DNA from: JAGQPD01 sp020426865
Lineage (GTDB): Bacteria > Planctomycetota > Planctomycetia > Pirellulales > Pirellulaceae
Length of the DNA: 64,000 bases
Direction: 5' to 3'
Assembly: GCA_041399065.1 (NCBI GenBank)
Contig: JAWKTN010000001.1
Location: forward strand, 558,001 to 622,000
The position numbers and the translations under genes were made by a program. Numbering within the stretch: the stretch's first letter is position 1; every line of letters starts with the position of its first letter. Shown in pieces: positions 8,977 through 18,661 of the stretch. The notes under the pieces are model-generated. The model searched no databases, was not told the origin of the DNA, and worked only from the letters and a program-made list of their open reading frames with translations.

Positions 8977-9753
8977 CTAATCGCGGTTTCCTTTGCCTGC
9001 CGAACATGTGGCGGTGCGCGGATGCCGTGCTCTTTTCAAACGATTACATGAATCGACCAGTGACGCTCGCAAGCTGAGTTCCACCAATGCCGGTAAATGG
9101 TCCGACGCCGTACGCGCTAATTGCGAGCGACGAATTTCGACGTTGACCACGTCGAAATGATCGCTGACGAAGACGTGATCTACCCGACCGAGCGGATAAG
9201 CGCTAGACCACGTGGCCGCGGGACGATGGCCGTCCATGGCAACTTGAGCGTCCCTCAGGTGGCCAGCAATCTGACGATAAGCGGCGGATCGAGGAAGCAT
9301 ATTAAGATCTCCGCAAAGTAATAGCGGTTTGTCTTCGTTGGCATCCGCAAACCATGCTCCGCCAAGCAGCTCGTCCACTTGCAACGAGCGCTCGCGAGAG
9401 GACAAGCCAAGATGTGTATTGACCAGTCGAATCAGCTGTCCATGTACGGTAAGCTCGACACGCATAACCCCACGGGGCTCGCTCATTCGGTCACCGCTTT
9501 GAGGCAACTGGGCCACGTCAACAAGTTCCATTGGAAACCGGCTTAAGACTGCGTTTCCATATTTTTCTTCTTCGACCTGCCACGCGGCGTGAAAGTAATA
9601 GTCCATTTCGAGTTTGTGGGCGATCATATGTGCTTGGTCTAGCCCTTCACTTTGCGGGCGACCGACGTCGACTTCCTGAAGTGCCACGATGTCTGGGCGG
9701 CAGCGCAATGAGTCGTGCAATTCGTAGCGGTGACATGCGCCCATCCATGCCAA
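8977..9753 (-). CDS. Endonuclease/exonuclease/phosphatase (EEP) domain, C-terminal piece of a frameshifted fusion protein
   Basis: From RPDIVALQEVDVG onwards this frame is an EEP (DNase I-like) fold: the metal-binding Glu is in LQEVD, then NAVLSRFPMELVDV, LVNTHLGLSSRER, LLCGDLNMLPRS and the final Asp-His pair in TASDHLPALVE. The beginning of the domain (RVLTYNVHSCIG) is in the frame of the preceding piece, so the first residues of this frame are artefactual and a shift occurs near 9704. Restoring two bases in a GCGC stretch would join the parts. EEP domains cleave phosphodiesters in nucleic acids, lipids or inositol phosphates; the substrate here is unknown. Confidence 0.75.
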   Translation of the reverse strand: MAWMGACHRYELHDSLRCRPDIVALQEVDVGRPQSEGLDQAHMIAHKLEMDYYFHAAWQVEEEKYGNAVLSRFPMELVDVAQLPQSGDRMSEPRGVMRVELTVHGQLIRLVNTHLGLSSRERSLQVDELLGGAWFADANEDKPLLLCGDLNMLPRSAAYRQIAGHLRDAQVAMDGHRPAATWSSAYPLGRVDHVFVSDHFDVVNVEIRRSQLARTASDHLPALVELSLRASLVDSCNRLKRARHPRTATCSAGKGNRD

Positions 9754-12019
9754 TGCAACTATGGACGTTGTACGTCAACACACGAAACGTACTTGGCTGA
9801 CGCTCAATTGCTCGATCATCGTGTGCAAGCAGCGCGGGCTGGTGCTCTAACCGACGTTCACTGCCAGATCGACGTAATTTCTTCGAGTGCGGCGACGGAT
9901 GTAGCAAGTCAAGTGCAAGCTGTCGGAGGTCATGAGGGCGAAGATGACTTGAGCCGATTCGGAGCGACGATTCCGTTGGCAGGAGAGTGAAGGCTCGCGT
10001 TTCCTCAGGTCCTGGTCCCGCATGTGCTCCCATCTCCATCGGGAAGCTAATAGGCTTCTCTTTATTTCTCCACCCGCACAAAACAACATCCCCTGCATCT
10101 GAGTGTCGGCATAGTGCCACCAAGTCGTTCGTTACCGCATCAAGAAACGGATGTGACTCTCCCAAGAGCGTGTGGCGATCACGCGGCAATACAATCCGGC
10201 CGTCGTTGGTCCAGCCGACCACGCCCTCCGGACAAACAACGAGTGCGACAGGCACGTGCGCATCTCGAGCCAACCGTCGTGCGATTGAGTCGCGCTGTGC
10301 CTCAGTCGATTTGGTTTCCTCGGCAAGGTAGACATGTGCGATCGGTCCCATCGCTGTAACCATGGTCTTGTCTAATTCCTCTTCGAGAAGGGATTCGACC
10401 AGCGTGCTTCGCGCAGACAGAAGTCGATGCAAACGACCTCCTAGCCAACGAGATCGTTGATGTTCGATTCCCTCGGTACGCAGGTCGGTGTGGTCCCGAC
10501 GGAGTGAGGCGGGATGTGTCTCTGCAGTTTGCGCTCGTCGCTCGTCAGCGTCGCGGAGTGCCGACTCGACGACTTCGGCAACGGCCTCATGAATGGACCG
10601 GCCCGAGATCAGGGGATACGGTACGACTTCTTCCTGGCCGTGGTCCGAGTAAATCCAGATCAAATAGTCGCGGCGACTTGAACGATGAGCGGCATCGGAA
10701 ATGCGCCGGATAGCATGATCAATCCCCTTCAGCGACCAATGTGCGAATGCGGACGAGGGTCCGCGTCGATGGGATTGCTCATCATAGGCCAAGAAGTTCA
10801 CGTGAATGACAGGCAGCCCTCTTGTCGCGTCGATGCTGGCCCCAATCACATTCAAATCACGCATCAGGACGCAGATGCCGACACGTGTAGGTATGAATTT
10901 GAGCTCTTTCCACAGATCACGACCGGCGATCAGCCCGCGCAAGAAGTCGATCACGGCCAGGCAGATTTCGATGCCTAACAGGCTCAAGGTGCGAAAAACA
11001 GAAAAGATGTGAAAGAGACAAAACACTACCATCGCAAGTGGATTTGCAGCGCGCAAGAAATCGCCCCATCCGAATGTGGCAGCGCAGAAGTGAGACTCGT
11101 CGGCGCCGCCGGAATAGATATTCGAGTAAGCGCTGCCGCCCTCCAGTAATCCTGGGCCATTCACGGCCAAGCGACGTTGAACGTCAGCGGCCGGGCCGGG
11201 GGCAAACATACGCACGAGCTTGCCAGTTTGATGATCACGATACTTGACTGCCGGCACGGCTCCCGGAACGCCATAGAAAAGCTCACCTTGTACCGCTGGA
11301 GTGGCTGAAGGCAGACCCGAGTACATCGTGTGCAATTGGTATCCCTCCCTATCGATCAGTCGCCGGAGGAAAGGAAGGCGGCGTTTTTCCAGGGCGCGCT
11401 CCAGCTGTGTCCGCGAGAGACCGTCAATCTGAACAAGGATCAGTCCTGGCTCGACGGCCGTACCCTCACTCTTCGGCAGCCTAAGTAGCCTGGCGGCCCA
11501 TTCGTTTCGGCTGATCGCGCGGCGAAATCGTCGCAAGTAATGTTTGACCCACCGAACAATCGGCATCTTTGTGAGATAGTTGCCCTGAATCGCTGTTGTC
11601 ATCGCGGCCGCTCGGTTCGACCAAAGTCGATATTCTCTGTCGATCAAGCGCAGCGTCGACTCCCAGGAAACTTGGTCGTGCGAGGTTGTTTCGGAAATGG
11701 AGATGCCGCCATCTGCGTCGAGCAGTGATTCGTAGATTTGCAGCGCTCGCTGCGCACATCGACCCATGGCAAAGTTGTCGGCAGTTTCTCGGGCGGCAAT
11801 GCGCAGTACATCCAAATCTTCGTGGCAAACAATCCAGTCCAGTGCGTCAGAGAATGAGCGAATGTTCTGACTGGAAAGCAGCCTCCCGTTCACCTTGTCG
11901 ACCACAACCTCGCGAGTACCCGGCGCATCAACTGCGACAACTGGTACTCCCGCCGCCATCGCTTCGGTCAGCACTATGCCCTGTGTTTCGCTCGTGGAAG
12001 CGAAGGCAAACACGTCCAT
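9647..12019 (-). CDS. Glycosyltransferase C-terminal half fused to alkaline-phosphatase-superfamily phosphodiesterase, middle piece of a frameshifted fusion
   Basis: The first 100 or so residues are the C-terminal Rossmann domain of a GT4 glycosyltransferase (STSETQGIVLTEAMAAGVPV with the nucleotide-sugar Glu, then GTREVVVDKVNG). From about residue 190 an alkaline-phosphatase-fold phosphodiesterase begins (LILVQIDGLSRTQLERAL, PSATPAVQGELFYG), with hydrophobic helices near VVFCLFHIFSVFRTLSLLG and the metal site YSDHGQEEVV. At the end the EEP domain starts (FRVLTYNVHSCIGMDGRMS) and is then cut by a frameshift near 9704. The true start lies upstream in the frame of the piece at 12034-12849; the ATG at 12019 is internal. 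Confidence 0.75.
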   Translation of the reverse strand: MDVFAFASTSETQGIVLTEAMAAGVPVVAVDAPGTREVVVDKVNGRLLSSQNIRSFSDALDWIVCHEDLDVLRIAARETADNFAMGRCAQRALQIYESLLDADGGISISETTSHDQVSWESTLRLIDREYRLWSNRAAAMTTAIQGNYLTKMPIVRWVKHYLRRFRRAISRNEWAARLLRLPKSEGTAVEPGLILVQIDGLSRTQLERALEKRRLPFLRRLIDREGYQLHTMYSGLPSATPAVQGELFYGVPGAVPAVKYRDHQTGKLVRMFAPGPAADVQRRLAVNGPGLLEGGSAYSNIYSGGADESHFCAATFGWGDFLRAANPLAMVVFCLFHIFSVFRTLSLLGIEICLAVIDFLRGLIAGRDLWKELKFIPTRVGICVLMRDLNVIGASIDATRGLPVIHVNFLAYDEQSHRRGPSSAFAHWSLKGIDHAIRRISDAAHRSSRRDYLIWIYSDHGQEEVVPYPLISGRSIHEAVAEVVESALRDADERRAQTAETHPASLRRDHTDLRTEGIEHQRSRWLGGRLHRLLSARSTLVESLLEEELDKTMVTAMGPIAHVYLAEETKSTEAQRDSIARRLARDAHVPVALVVCPEGVVGWTNDGRIVLPRDRHTLLGESHPFLDAVTNDLVALCRHSDAGDVVLCGWRNKEKPISFPMEMGAHAGPGPEETRAFTLLPTESSLRIGSSHLRPHDLRQLALDLLHPSPHSKKLRRSGSERRLEHQPALLAHDDRAIERQPSTFRVLTYNVHSCIGMDGRMSPLRIARLIALPPRHRGTSGSRRRSPAK

Positions 12020-12033
12020 AGCGTGGTAGGCGT

Positions 12034-12849
12034 CTACAAGTTCCTGTCCTTGGCAAATGCCAGGTAAGTGTAAGCGATCGTGAACCCCATATCGTCGGGA
12101 AAGGTCGCGAATTTCTTGCTCACTGGGCCCCGTACCAACGACGAGAAAATGCGCGTCTGGCGCCGTCGCAAGAAGTCGCTTATTGCATTGGCCAAGAAAG
12201 GCAGATTCTTCTCTGGAGCTAGGCGGCCGAGGTGTCCGACAACAAACGCGCTCGAGGGTATGGCGAATCGCTGCCGCCCGGTTCGACGATCCCCACTCGA
12301 GAAGCGTTGAACATCCACCCCAGTGGGAAGTGGTTCAATCGGCGTCTGTACTCCGCGTTGACGAAGCACAGCCGCGATGCTCTCGCTCGGCGCAAAGACA
12401 TGATCGCAAAGATTCGCATAGTGTGTGGCCAGATCTATGACGAATCGTTTCATCGCCGGCGAATCGCCGGGTACATAGTGCGTATACCGCTCGTACATCG
12501 TATGGTGGGTGAACACCAAAGGGGAGTTGAGTTTGGCCGAAATTCGGAGCGCCGCATCTCCCAGCAGAAACGGGTGATGAGCGTGAATTATCTGCGGCTC
12601 AAACGCGTGCAGAACATTGCTCAAGATTCCTGGAATCGGAATCCGGACGGAAAAATCGGTGCCGTTGAAGTTTTGGATCGCAGGCACCCTGACGACGTGT
12701 TCTTCCTGCTCAGGCGCGTTTAGAAAATCGGGCGCGACGATCAGTACACGATGTCCTAGGACGCGGTATTCTTGCGCGAATGCCTCGACTGAGCGCGCGA
12801 CGCCCCCAACATGCGGCAGATACGTGTTGGTCATCATTAATATGTTCAC
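12034..12849 (-). CDS. GT4-family glycosyltransferase N-terminal half, first piece of the frameshifted fusion
   Basis: The start MNILMMTNTYLPHVGGVARS is a typical GT4 N-terminus, followed by IIHAHHPFLLGDAALR, the acceptor-domain loop FTHHTMYERYTHYVPG, PSESIAAVLRQRG, LPTGVDVQRF and HLGRLAPEKNLPFLA. After NLPFLA (near 12190) the homology moves to the next frame, which reads CNKRLLATAPDAHFLVVGTGP and continues through MDVFAFAS into the following piece. One lost base in a C-run explains this. Counting all three pieces, the ancestral gene would encode about 1,290 residues: glycosyltransferase, membrane phosphodiesterase and EEP nuclease. Confidence 0.78.
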   Translation of the reverse strand: MNILMMTNTYLPHVGGVARSVEAFAQEYRVLGHRVLIVAPDFLNAPEQEEHVVRVPAIQNFNGTDFSVRIPIPGILSNVLHAFEPQIIHAHHPFLLGDAALRISAKLNSPLVFTHHTMYERYTHYVPGDSPAMKRFVIDLATHYANLCDHVFAPSESIAAVLRQRGVQTPIEPLPTGVDVQRFSSGDRRTGRQRFAIPSSAFVVGHLGRLAPEKNLPFLANAISDFLRRRQTRIFSSLVRGPVSKKFATFPDDMGFTIAYTYLAFAKDRNL

Positions 12850-13051
12850 ATCCTTGAGTCCTTGTTGTGGGCTGGGCGCTCCGTGACTAGCAAACGTCCC
12901 GCGTCACGCCGACGCCAAAGGTGATACAGGAGCCAATAAACAGCAAACCGCGGGCCAAGCCAGCGATGGCACACGAAGTGCTCAGGAGCAAGAGTACGGT
13001 GAGAGTTGCCTGGCCGTGATAGACACTAATGGAACATAAAAAGGATTGCAT

Positions 13052-15367
13052 ATGTGGTTCAAATGGCTTCCGTGGCGGTACGTTCTATCGAGAGTTGCCA
13101 AGTCCCACGGATTCATCGATCCCGTGACGCTCCTCTCAAGGTTGCATCGCTTTGCCCAACCTTCTGAAGTAACGGAACCAATCGAGTTGCTGCGTGCCGG
13201 TGTGGTCTTCCACGCGCGAGGACTCATCAATACTCGTACAATCCAGCACAACCTGGACTGGGTTTGGCCTTTTTGGATCGAGCGGCAGTTCGATCCGCAC
13301 GACAAGGCATTTATTCCACGTGCGTTCTCGATCACCCATGTCAATCTGACCCATCGAAACTGGATCGCAGTGGGCCTGCCAGACTGCGACCAACTTCCGA
13401 TCGTGGATCCCCGTGGTCTGGTTACGCCTTTGCACGATGGCTGGTCGATAGATGCATGGCTCGTTCGAGATGACGGCATGTCCTTGTATCCTTCCCGCGT
13501 CGGCGACTGCGACCAGCGGCTTGTACTCGATCCATCGCCCACTGTGTTGACACGACTCGAGAACGAGGTAGGGTCAGTAACATCAAGGGTCGATGTCGTG
13601 GAAGCTGGCGACGGTCCTGTTTGTCGCGTGCGACTGTTAGGTGAACTCGGTTCCGTCGGATGGTTAGTTGTAGCGCTCCGGCCAGTCAACCCCGAAGGCG
13701 TTAGTTTCATTCATCAAGTGAACTTTGTTCAAGCGCCACAGCAATGGATAGTCGATGGGCAGTCGTGTATTCACTTCGACCGCCCACCGGACCGCGTCTG
13801 CATGTCGCGTTATCATGACGGGGATATTTCTGTTAAATTGCCCGGCGCGGCGGCGAATCATCATGGGGAGTGTGAAGTTGGACTTTGCACGGCAGCGGCC
13901 CTCTACCGCATCGATAGTACTAGCCTGGGTCATGTGACGGCGACCGTTCCGTTACCGCCGTCCGAAGTTGCCACGGCTCAGGAAGCGAGCGGGATTTACG
14001 ATCAGCAGAGACTGCCAAAGAACCGCTGGGACGCGGCCCTGGCCAATCGCTGCCGTATCGAGACGCCTGACCAATGTATCAATAAACTGTTCGATGCGGC
14101 TCTTTACAGTCTGGTGATGCACTCACCAGGTGAGATGTTTCCAGGACCGTATACCTACAAGCGATTCTGGTTCCGCGATGCTGCCTTCATCCTTAATGCC
14201 TTGTTGGTGGCAAACCAAATCGACCGCGTGGAACGAGCCGTCGCCCGTTTTCCTCAATTGCAGACCACGTTTGGGTTCTTTCATTCGCAAGACGGCGAGT
14301 GGGATTCAAACGGAGCGGCGATCTGGTTATTGGATCGATTCCGTCGGCTCAGCGGGCGAGTGCTGCCAACGGAACTTGCCCGTGCCGTCGAGAAAGGAGT
14401 CCGGTGGATTGTCGGCAAACGCACGAGTGACACGCTCCGTGTGCCCCATGCTGGCCTCATGCCTGCCGGCTTTAGCGCGGAACACTTGGGCCCGAACGAC
14501 TACTATTATTGGGATGACTTCTGGTCTGCCGCGGGTTTGCGTGCGGCGGCTGCCATTGCACGCGAAGCGAACCATGAGTCACGGCCTCGACTGACATCAC
14601 AAGCGAGCGAGTGGGAAGCGGAAGCCGACCGTCTGCTGGCCGCCGTGGATCGGAGTCTCGACCGCACAGCGTCACGTCGCGATCGTGCCGGTATACCAGC
14701 CTCTCCCTATCGGCGACTGGACGCGGGAACCATCGGCTCGTTGGCAGCGAGTTACCCACTGCAATTATGGGAACCCGACGACGATCGCCTGATATCAACC
14801 GTTGAGTTCTTGCTGGACCGGTGCACGGTGCGTGGCGGGTTCTTTCAGGACATGATCCATTCAGGGATCAACGCGTATCTCACGCTGCACATCGCACAGG
14901 TGCTGTTACGGAGCGGACGAGATGTACAGCAACGATATATTGAGCTGTTTCGTGTTGTCCGCGATTTGGCTTCTCCAACCGGGCAATGGCCGGAAGCCAT
15001 ACATCCACACACGGGCGGAGGTTGCATGGGCGATGGCCAACACATTTGGGCTTCTGCTGAATGGGTTCTGATGCTGCGGAACATATTTGTCCGGGAAGAG
15101 CGAAACTCGCTGGTCCTCGCAAGCGGGATTCCGAGAGACTGGTTGGAGAATGGCTGCAGCCTTCGGTTCGGCCCAACTGCGACGCCGTATGGCGAACTGG
15201 TCGTCGAACTCAACGCAGACGGGCAAACATGTGATGTTAGCTGGTCAGCTGAATGGCGCAGAGTTCCTGAGAGGCTCAGCGTGGCATTGCCCGCGAGTCC
15301 GACGACGCTGGTTGATCCTGAAGCAGGACGGATTGAGATCTCGATCGCTGATGCGAGCCACGTGTAA
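13052..15367 (+). CDS. Glycoside hydrolase with (alpha/alpha)6 six-hairpin domain, amylo-alpha-1,6-glucosidase-like
   Basis: A 771-residue protein without a signal peptide. The N-terminal third is beta rich. From about residue 340 the six-hairpin glycosidase fold begins, with SPGEMFPGPYTYKRFWFRD, in which the aromatic-Arg-Asp segment matches GH15/GH63/GDE-like enzymes, followed by FGFFHSQDGEWDSNGAAIW (candidate acidic residues), NDYYYWDDFWSAAGLRAA and TGQWPEAIHPHTGGGCMGDG near the end. Cleavage of alpha-glucans or a related oligosaccharide is the likely role. The ATG at 13052 has AAGGA seven bases upstream. It diverges from the glycosyltransferase fusion across about 200 bases. Confidence 0.75.
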   Translation: MWFKWLPWRYVLSRVAKSHGFIDPVTLLSRLHRFAQPSEVTEPIELLRAGVVFHARGLINTRTIQHNLDWVWPFWIERQFDPHDKAFIPRAFSITHVNLTHRNWIAVGLPDCDQLPIVDPRGLVTPLHDGWSIDAWLVRDDGMSLYPSRVGDCDQRLVLDPSPTVLTRLENEVGSVTSRVDVVEAGDGPVCRVRLLGELGSVGWLVVALRPVNPEGVSFIHQVNFVQAPQQWIVDGQSCIHFDRPPDRVCMSRYHDGDISVKLPGAAANHHGECEVGLCTAAALYRIDSTSLGHVTATVPLPPSEVATAQEASGIYDQQRLPKNRWDAALANRCRIETPDQCINKLFDAALYSLVMHSPGEMFPGPYTYKRFWFRDAAFILNALLVANQIDRVERAVARFPQLQTTFGFFHSQDGEWDSNGAAIWLLDRFRRLSGRVLPTELARAVEKGVRWIVGKRTSDTLRVPHAGLMPAGFSAEHLGPNDYYYWDDFWSAAGLRAAAAIAREANHESRPRLTSQASEWEAEADRLLAAVDRSLDRTASRRDRAGIPASPYRRLDAGTIGSLAASYPLQLWEPDDDRLISTVEFLLDRCTVRGGFFQDMIHSGINAYLTLHIAQVLLRSGRDVQQRYIELFRVVRDLASPTGQWPEAIHPHTGGGCMGDGQHIWASAEWVLMLRNIFVREERNSLVLASGIPRDWLENGCSLRFGPTATPYGELVVELNADGQTCDVSWSAEWRRVPERLSVALPASPTTLVDPEAGRIEISIADASHV

Positions 15368-15681
15368 AAATGTTTTCGACATTCTGCGGCGGAGCGGCAA
15401 CGCTGTAATCATCAAGACCAATGTGGCAGAGCCCGACGCCGTGGTCAGACAACTCAAGCGAAACGCGAACTGCCACGGTTTGGCCTGATGCACAGCCTTA
15501 ACGATTTGCCGCCGATTGATCCGCGCTGCGTGGAGATAAAATCCGGCCGTCCAAGCCTGTCCAACGTCGGTAGTTTCCTCCAAGCGACGGTCAGCAACAT
15601 CTTGCAGTCCGATCTGCAGTCGCTGCGACTGACTCGCACCGAGCCGATCTAGTCCATCGATCGTGCACCATTCACACAATC
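15368..15681. other. Gene-free stretch
   Basis: No supported gene between the glycosidase and the small DUF1328-like gene. Open frames exist on both strands but lack ribosome sites, domain motifs and plausible composition. Two stretches on the plus strand (VAEPDAVVRQLKRNANC in one frame) could be debris. Confidence 0.35.
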
Positions 15682-15855
15682 TTACACAGGTGCCCGTCCG
15701 CGCAAAGCTCCGATCAGCGCAGCCACGATGAATAGCACCAGGAATACGAGGAACAGAATCTTGGCGATATCCGTAAATGCGGCGGCCAGTCCACCAAAGC
15801 CAAAGATCGCGGCGACGACCGCCAGAATGAAAAACAGGATTACTAATCGCAACAT
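15682..15855 (-). CDS. DUF1328-type small membrane protein
   Basis: A 57-residue protein with two hydrophobic helices separated by a short polar turn: MLRLVILFFILAVVAAIFG, then AAAFTDIAKILFLVF and a basic tail LRGRAPV. This order and the FGFGGLA...DIAKILF pattern match the DUF1328 (YtjA-like) family of stress-associated inner-membrane proteins of unknown function. The start ATG at 15855 follows GAAGGAG at good spacing. Confidence 0.85.
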   Translation of the reverse strand: MLRLVILFFILAVVAAIFGFGGLAAAFTDIAKILFLVFLVLFIVAALIGALRGRAPV

Positions 15856-16017
15856 GTTAGTGCTCCTTCGCTAGTTGACAAGCAAGCAGCCTCCTTTGTC
15901 ACAGGTGCATATTGCGTGCCGGTGTGAAATAAGTCGTGCGCGACCAAAGGATGAAAAATGTAAGAAGGCGTGGGCTGCCTTGAATTCGATGCGAACCTTA
16001 CCTCATCGTCAAGAAAA

Positions 16018-18414
16018 CTACGAAAGCTGGAGTCGATAGTCACGGCCTTCCCAGCAATTGGCTTGCGTCCAGTAGAACGTGAACTGCACCGGCGTATTCT
16101 GAAAGTCATCTGGTGAGATGTCACAATAGTGGACGCCGATTCCGGTGTCTTTCGAGTCGCGATCGAATTGAGACTGCCATCCGTCTGTCGAATATCGCAG
16201 GCGGAAGGGCGCATGCGCTTGAATGCGAAGCATGCGGCTGCGGCTCATTTGTGTGAGTTGCCGGTTGACCTTCCAAATGTCTAGTTCGCTGCATTGGCGG
16301 CGGTCGCTGTACCGCCTGGCGACGGCTTCGATCCGATCGAAAATCACTCCTTCCTGAACCGACCGCAGGAGCTTGATGTATTCGGCGTGCGCCCACATCA
16401 GCGGCATGGCGGAACCTGTCGGACGGCCGAAAAACATCCGCGACTCGGGCACATCTTCCATATCCCAGATCTGTTCCGGAAGCAGGCCTGTGCTGTTGGC
16501 AAAGGATTCGATCGCCTTCAAGTACGGCTTTATATCACGACCGGCCGCCAGTTCGTAATGCGCCCGCTCACCGGTCAGCAGCGGCCACGGCCGACCTTGT
16601 CCCCAACCGACGAACGGACCGCCGTCGGCACGCTGGCCGTAGCCGTCATAGTTGTAGCGACGCCAGCAGGGTCCTGATGGTGTGTCGACTTTCAACGTCG
16701 CGTCAACGACGCGCAGCGAGTCTTCGATCAGTGCATCATTCGGCCGCCGAATGCCGTATCGAACCAGTTCCAGGAATCCTGCGTCGACAATCTCCTTGGC
16801 AGGAAACGCCGCGCGAAGCCCCGGCGCGCGGTTCTTGATCCACAACATCCCAGTGTTGGCATCTTCGTTGGGGCACTGGTCGTTGACGTCGACCGGATGA
16901 ATCCGAATGTAGTGCTTGGGGATGTCTTCGACGATTGTGCCTTCGGTGGTGACCGTCCAGTCTTCGATGTGACACTCCAGGAAGTCGGCGTACTCATGGA
17001 GATAGCGGGCGAGTTGCGTTTCGCCTCGATCCATGGCAAACATCGCCGCGCACGTTAGAGCCGCGATGTTCGAGGCGAGCGTTGAGGGCGAATAGCCACT
17101 GCTTTCCTCCCATCGTTCCTGGGGAGTCGCCGGGCCTTGGCGAACCAAGTATCCGGCGGCAGCACGAACCATCGGCCAAGGATCAAAATCGACGAGGCTG
17201 TCTGCTTCGCGCAGTTTCCAAGCCAGCAAGATCGGAAAGGCAACTTCGTCCAGTTGAACGCCAGTCCAATACGGCTCGCCGTCGATCCAGAAGTTCTGAT
17301 AGAATCCGCCATCGGAAAGCTGCGAACAAGCCAAGTAGACCAACGCCCGAAATGGCGTCTCGGTGTTGCCGGATGCAAGTAGTCCCGTAGCGCTATTCAC
17401 CATGTCGCGGGTCCAGACGAGATGGTAACCGCCCAGGTCGTCGTCTCCCCGTGCTTCTCCCCATGGGATGCTTAACGATGCAATCATCGCTCCGGGATAA
17501 GTCTTGTCCTCATGCGCCAACAACAGACTGTGACTCGTCCGATAGAGCCGACCTCCGTCCTGTGCAACATTATCAAGCGGTCGAACAGCTCGGCACGCTC
17601 GCGACCACTGCTGTTGGAATCGGTCGCGGTGAGATGTAAAGGGGATGGCTAATGATTGTGTCAAAGCAGCGATGGCACCGTGTAGGTGGTTGGCAAAAGC
17701 GAGTGCGAGAGTGAACTGAGTACCACTCTCATCGACAGGAATCTCGGCAATCATCGCCACATTGCCGCCTGCGGCAATATCGAACTGCCAGTCAAGTTGC
17801 TTGTTCTGCGTCAAATCCTGCCAGCCATCGGATGTTCCAATGTACCCGCACGACGCGGCGGCAAACGGTTGAGTGCATCCGAGCGCCAACCAGATTCTGC
17901 CTTTGCTGGCGACCAACAATCGCTCGTCGACAGTGCAGGCAAGCTGTGCCGTATTCCCCCACCCGCCGACATCTAAATGCGGCGCGAGCAGTGCAAAGAG
18001 CTTTAGGCGGCCACACCAATCGGCAGCCGGGCGAAAGTGCGTGTGAGTCAGAACACACGCTGCGTGTGGGGCAGAGATGATTTCCTTCTCGATGCGATAG
18101 CGACCTTCGGCGTCTTCATTCACGATGCGGTAGCCCAGTGAATCGCCACAGAGCCGCTCAATTGACGTCTTCGTGTGCCGGCGCTCATCGTGGCAGAAAG
18201 TTTCGCCGTCGGTCACCATGAATTGCAAATCACGAATCTGCGGGTGGTCAATCGTCGGAAAATAGACTTCGTTGAGTATTCCGGCCGAGAGGGTCCACCA
18301 AACAAGGCTCGATGCGGAGTATGCCGTTCCGATGCCGTCCTTGTCGCTGCGCGTCCAACGCGGTTCGATGCCAGGTGCGCCAAACGCCAGGTGTTCCTTT
18401 AACAATCTAGTCAT
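16018..18414 (-). CDS. Glucan 1,4-alpha-glucosidase (glucoamylase), GH15
   Basis: A 798-residue cytoplasmic-type glucoamylase. The N-terminal beta domain starts with FGAPGIEPRWT, then SSLVWWTLSAGILNEVYFP. The catalytic (alpha/alpha)6 barrel shows DDLGGYHLVWTRDMVNSA (about residues 325-340), ERWEESSGYSPSTLASN (about 433-449, holding the general acid Glu) and LLPEQIWD (about 644-651, holding the general base Glu), all GH15 landmarks. It releases glucose from the non-reducing ends of alpha-glucans. The start at 18414 is the first Met that precedes conserved sequence; the frame upstream is unlike the family. The glucose could feed the ROK kinase and pentose phosphate operon nearby. Confidence 0.88.
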   Translation of the reverse strand: MTRLLKEHLAFGAPGIEPRWTRSDKDGIGTAYSASSLVWWTLSAGILNEVYFPTIDHPQIRDLQFMVTDGETFCHDERRHTKTSIERLCGDSLGYRIVNEDAEGRYRIEKEIISAPHAACVLTHTHFRPAADWCGRLKLFALLAPHLDVGGWGNTAQLACTVDERLLVASKGRIWLALGCTQPFAAASCGYIGTSDGWQDLTQNKQLDWQFDIAAGGNVAMIAEIPVDESGTQFTLALAFANHLHGAIAALTQSLAIPFTSHRDRFQQQWSRACRAVRPLDNVAQDGGRLYRTSHSLLLAHEDKTYPGAMIASLSIPWGEARGDDDLGGYHLVWTRDMVNSATGLLASGNTETPFRALVYLACSQLSDGGFYQNFWIDGEPYWTGVQLDEVAFPILLAWKLREADSLVDFDPWPMVRAAAGYLVRQGPATPQERWEESSGYSPSTLASNIAALTCAAMFAMDRGETQLARYLHEYADFLECHIEDWTVTTEGTIVEDIPKHYIRIHPVDVNDQCPNEDANTGMLWIKNRAPGLRAAFPAKEIVDAGFLELVRYGIRRPNDALIEDSLRVVDATLKVDTPSGPCWRRYNYDGYGQRADGGPFVGWGQGRPWPLLTGERAHYELAAGRDIKPYLKAIESFANSTGLLPEQIWDMEDVPESRMFFGRPTGSAMPLMWAHAEYIKLLRSVQEGVIFDRIEAVARRYSDRRQCSELDIWKVNRQLTQMSRSRMLRIQAHAPFRLRYSTDGWQSQFDRDSKDTGIGVHYCDISPDDFQNTPVQFTFYWTQANCWEGRDYRLQLS

Positions 18415-18661
18415 GACGGACCCATTCCTGTGTTGTCGGTCGGGTGTCAAGTCCTTACCGCTGTGACATTCCAATCGTTCACATTTTGCACGGTGCGAGC
18501 GCGGCCTCTTAATCTGACTGGAGAGCAATGCTAATTCTGTGCCAGTCTGCCCTCTACCGAATCACGCTGGCGCGGCAATTGCGAAGGCCTTTCCCGTGGG
18601 TACCCTGCAGTCCGGACGACGGGGCACTCGAACCGTGGGCTTCGCGTATCGAGGTACCTGT

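Noticed and set aside
15100..15140. GAGCGAAACTCGCTGG in the glycosidase gene as a family 2 repeat
   Set aside because: The match covers only the GCGAAACTCGC core within well-conserved protein coding sequence, and there is no second arm.
15245..15679. 144-codon minus-strand open frame beside the glycosidase
   Set aside because: It overlaps the real glycosidase gene by over 100 bases, has no ribosome site and no domain-like sequence.
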